A stretch of 7,332 nt of DNA from Planctomycetota bacterium. Its GTDB lineage: Bacteria > Planctomycetota > UBA1135 > UBA2386. Below, piece after piece: positions 5,339 to 7,332 of the stretch (position 1 is the stretch's first letter; each line of letters starts with the position of its first letter). Made by a program: the position numbers and the translations under genes. The DNA lies in the NCBI GenBank assembly GCA_023433825.1, contig JAEYTU010000668.1, positions 1 to 7,332 of the forward strand. Reading direction: 5' to 3'. Below the pieces are notes generated by a model that did not search any database, had not been told where the DNA came from, and worked only from the letters and a program-made list of their open reading frames with translations.

Positions 5339-7332
5339 TCACCAAGCGAACTGTCGGATCGCGTTCGACATCGCGATGCCGAGGGGTGCACGCGCATCCA
5401 GGAGCAGGCACTGCCACAGCAATTGCGTGCCGGGGAGCACCGGAGTCGGCATCGGCCACGACAGAGTCGTTCCGCCGTTGGAGTCGGCGACGAAACCCAG
5501 CGTTGCCTGTGGGAATGGCACGAGCACGCCGTCGAACAGCGGCAGGTCCGCGTGCGACATTCCGATCACGTGGGCGCCGAGCGTCGACGCCGGCGCACCG
5601 GCGAGCCGAATCGTCAGCGTCGACGGCGCACGCAGCAGTCCGTCACCCGTCAGCTGCGGACGATTGCCACCGTCGCTGCCGAAGCCGAGGTCCTGCCAGA
5701 CCGGCGGCGCGTCGTAGCGGCACAGGTTCCACGCCGGTCGACCGCTGCATTCATAGAACCAGCCGCCGGCATAGACCTGTCTGCGAACCGGGTCCGCGTG
5801 CAGCGTCAGCACCGAACTCGTCGGGCCGCGCCCCGGCAGCGTGTAGACGGTGCCGTTCCACGTCGCGACGTAGCGGTTCTCCGTTGCTCCGGCGATCTGA
5901 CCGAGGTCGCCGCCGATCCACAGGTCGTTGCCGAGGACTGCCAGCGCGTGCACGGCGGAGCCGGGGATGCCGCCGCCGAGCGCGCGAAATGCGACGCCAT
6001 CCCACGCGGCGAGATTGCGCGCAGGAGCGCTGCCGGCCCGCGAGAACGTGCCACCGACGATCAGATCGCTGCCGTAGCTGGCGAGCGCGCCGACGCCGTA
6101 GTCGTTCACACCGGTTCCGACCGGAGTCATCGTCGCTCCGTCCCATCGCGCGAGGTTCGGCGGCGCGCCGGCACCTTGAAAGTTGCCGCCGATGTAGAGC
6201 GCGCCCTGATGGACGACCATTGCTGTGACGGCGCCGCCGAACGGGATGCCGAACGCCTGCCACGTCGTCCCGGTCCAGCGCCGGGGCGAGCCGATGCCGC
6301 CGACGTAGAGTTGGTCCTGATAGACGCACGCGCAGTACTCGCCGGCGCCGACGCCGATCGGTGACCATTGCGTGCCGTCGAAGCGCGCGATCTGGTGCGC
6401 TGCGACGTTGCCGACGAGGCGGAATTGACCGGTGACGATCAGATCACCGCGATGGACGACGGCGTCGAGCACGGGGCCGTCGAACGCGCCGAGCCAGCGG
6501 AATTCACCGTTGCGCAACCAGCCGAGACCGGGCGCGAACTGGCCGCCGACGAGTGGGAAACGGCCGCCGACGACGAGTCCGCCGTTCCATTCGGTCATTG
6601 CAAGCACGTCGCCGTCGGTGCCGAGTCCCTTTCCGATGCCCGACCAATGAGCTCCGTTCCAAGCCGCGAGGTTGTGGCTGACGATCGCCGAACCCGGGGC
6701 GAGCGAGGGGCCGACGCGCGTGAAGTCCCCGCCGACGATCAGTTGCTGGCGCCACTCGGTCAGCGCGCGAGCCAGAGCGGCGAAGCCGGGGGTGTTCGCG
6801 ATGCCGTGAGCTGGCGACGACCACTGCACGCCGTCCCATCGCGCAATGCTTTCGACGGCTGCACCGCCAGCCGTGTTCAGGCTCCCGGCGGCGTACAGCG
6901 CGCCGGCGTAGTGCAGGAGTCCGAATACCTGCGCGAACCCGCTCGGGCCAGTCAGGCCGCCACCGGCGAGCGGTTGCCATTGCGTGCCGTTCCATTGGCT
7001 GAGCCCACGCGAAAGCACCCCGCCAGCGCGGTCGAAGTCGCCGCCGACGTAGAGGGAGGTCGCGTCCTCGGCGAAGGCGCGCACCGTGCGATCGGTACCG
7101 GCGCCGAGCGGATGCCAGGTCGCGTCATAGGTGGCGACATTCGCCGCGGCGATCCCGCCGATCCGCTCGAACTCGCCGCCGATATGGAGGCGGCCACTCG
7201 GCGACGACCGCATGCAGAGGATGCGGGGTTCGTGTTGCTGTGTGTGAACCGGGATGCCGCCGGGCGGCGGCGCCCACGTCGTTCCGTTCCAGCGCGCGAG
7301 CCCGCGCGTGGCGACGGGGCCGGCCTGGTCGA
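5339..7332 (-). CDS. Large repeat protein (GGxF...LARWDGxxWxPLG repeats), 5' end beyond the right edge
   Basis: The frame runs from the TGA stop at 5339-5341 to the window edge without interruption, giving 663 residues. An internal ATG at 7213 is not the start, because the 39 codons before it continue the repeat (G-L-A-R-W-N-G-T-T-W). Residues 1 to about 550 are repeats with the pattern '(L/I)-A-x-W-(D/N)-G-x-x-W-x-x-L/I-G-x-G ... L-Y-V-G-G-x-F-x-x-A-G'. Twelve units are visible, with the W/Y/F anchor at about 14, 68, 113, 165, 224, 271, 317, 352, 396, 443, 491 and 539. The pattern resembles Kelch/Rax2-like beta-propeller repeats, in my reading. Residues about 550-663 form a C-terminal domain ending 'G-T-Q-L-L-W-Q-C-L-L-L-D ... 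A-M-S-N-A-I-R-Q-F-A-W'. This matches the end of the neighbouring 727-residue protein in pattern. A signal peptide would lie outside the window. Export is inferred from the family style and the neighbour. Confidence 0.9.
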   Translation of the reverse strand, partial: DQAGPVATRGLARWNGTTWAPPPGGIPVHTQQHEPRILCMRSSPSGRLHIGGEFERIGGIAAANVATYDATWHPLGAGTDRTVRAFAEDATSLYVGGDFDRAGGVLSRGLSQWNGTQWQPLAGGGLTGPSGFAQVFGLLHYAGALYAAGSLNTAGGAAVESIARWDGVQWSSPAHGIANTPGFAALARALTEWRQQLIVGGDFTRVGPSLAPGSAIVSHNLAAWNGAHWSGIGKGLGTDGDVLAMTEWNGGLVVGGRFPLVGGQFAPGLGWLRNGEFRWLGAFDGPVLDAVVHRGDLIVTGQFRLVGNVAAHQIARFDGTQWSPIGVGAGEYCACVYQDQLYVGGIGSPRRWTGTTWQAFGIPFGGAVTAMVVHQGALYIGGNFQGAGAPPNLARWDGATMTPVGTGVNDYGVGALASYGSDLIVGGTFSRAGSAPARNLAAWDGVAFRALGGGIPGSAVHALAVLGNDLWIGGDLGQIAGATENRYVATWNGTVYTLPGRGPTSSVLTLHADPVRRQVYAGGWFYECSGRPAWNLCRYDAPPVWQDLGFGSDGGNRPQLTGDGLLRAPSTLTIRLAGAPASTLGAHVIGMSHADLPLFDGVLVPFPQATLGFVADSNGGTTLSWPMPTPVLPGTQLLWQCLLLDARAPLGIAMSNAIRQFAW
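5684..7332 (-). repeat. Coding repeat array: at least 12 GGxF / ARWDGxxW units
   Basis: The units are mostly 44-59 residues, with one short interval of 35. Each has a V/I-G-G-x-F turn followed by an N-L-A-x-W-D/N-G strand. Plus-strand words such as cgccgacgatcag and ccgttcca recur at unit spacing. The array runs off the right edge, so the total count is unknown. The units are diverged, which argues against recent slippage or amplification. Confidence 0.8.

Noticed and set aside
5311..6364. Long plus-strand frames opposite the large repeat protein
   Set aside because: They are extremely Arg/Ser-rich without domain signatures, and the opposite strand carries an unmistakable repeat protein.
7211..7213. 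ATG at 7213 as the start of the large repeat protein
   Set aside because: The frame is open for 39 more codons to the window edge and those codons encode another repeat unit, so this Met is internal.

Overview
The window is GC-rich and densely coding. Every gene I can support lies on the minus strand, so transcription runs from the right edge to the left edge. Nine coding regions are visible, two of them cut by the window edges. There are no tRNA, rRNA, CRISPR, transposase or phage genes, and no non-coding stretch longer than about 90 bases. The style of the two large secreted proteins (signal peptide, 'ADDF' beta-rich domain, W-D-G-x-x-W repeats, conserved C-terminal domain ending just before the stop) suggests a deep-branching Planctomycetota bacterium. 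This is recognition from memory, not a search. Myxococcota or another high-GC phylum with similar repeat proteins remains possible.

In order of transcription, the right part (3140-7332) holds two adjacent genes for large repeat proteins. The first (5339 to beyond the right edge) is almost entirely a 'GGxF...aNLARWDGxxWxPLGxG' repeat array with at least 12 units. The second (3140-5323) has a signal peptide, an N-terminal beta-rich domain and six clear plus one degenerate 'DVWxVG...HWDGxxWT' repeats. Both appear to end in the same type of C-terminal domain and they lie 15 bases apart, so they look like co-expressed cell-surface or exported beta-propeller-like proteins.

The middle part (1467-3053) holds four small genes: an 83-residue two-helix membrane protein, a 146-residue four-helix membrane protein built from an internal duplication, and two soluble conserved proteins (139 and 111 residues) of unknown function. 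I do not recognise a defined function for any of them.

The left part (1-1382) is a compact cluster: an AHSA1-type SRPBCC protein, a protein in which two DUF1801 domains are fused, and the first 19 codons of a second SRPBCC protein cut by the left edge. The first two overlap by 4 bases (ATGA), and the third starts 14 bases after the DUF1801 stop. This SRPBCC/DUF1801 association is the best supported functional grouping, although the biochemical role of such clusters is not settled.

I did not find a convincing new multi-gene system. The points most worth a second look are the double DUF1801 fusion, the shared C-terminal domain of two otherwise different repeat proteins, and the internally duplicated membrane protein.
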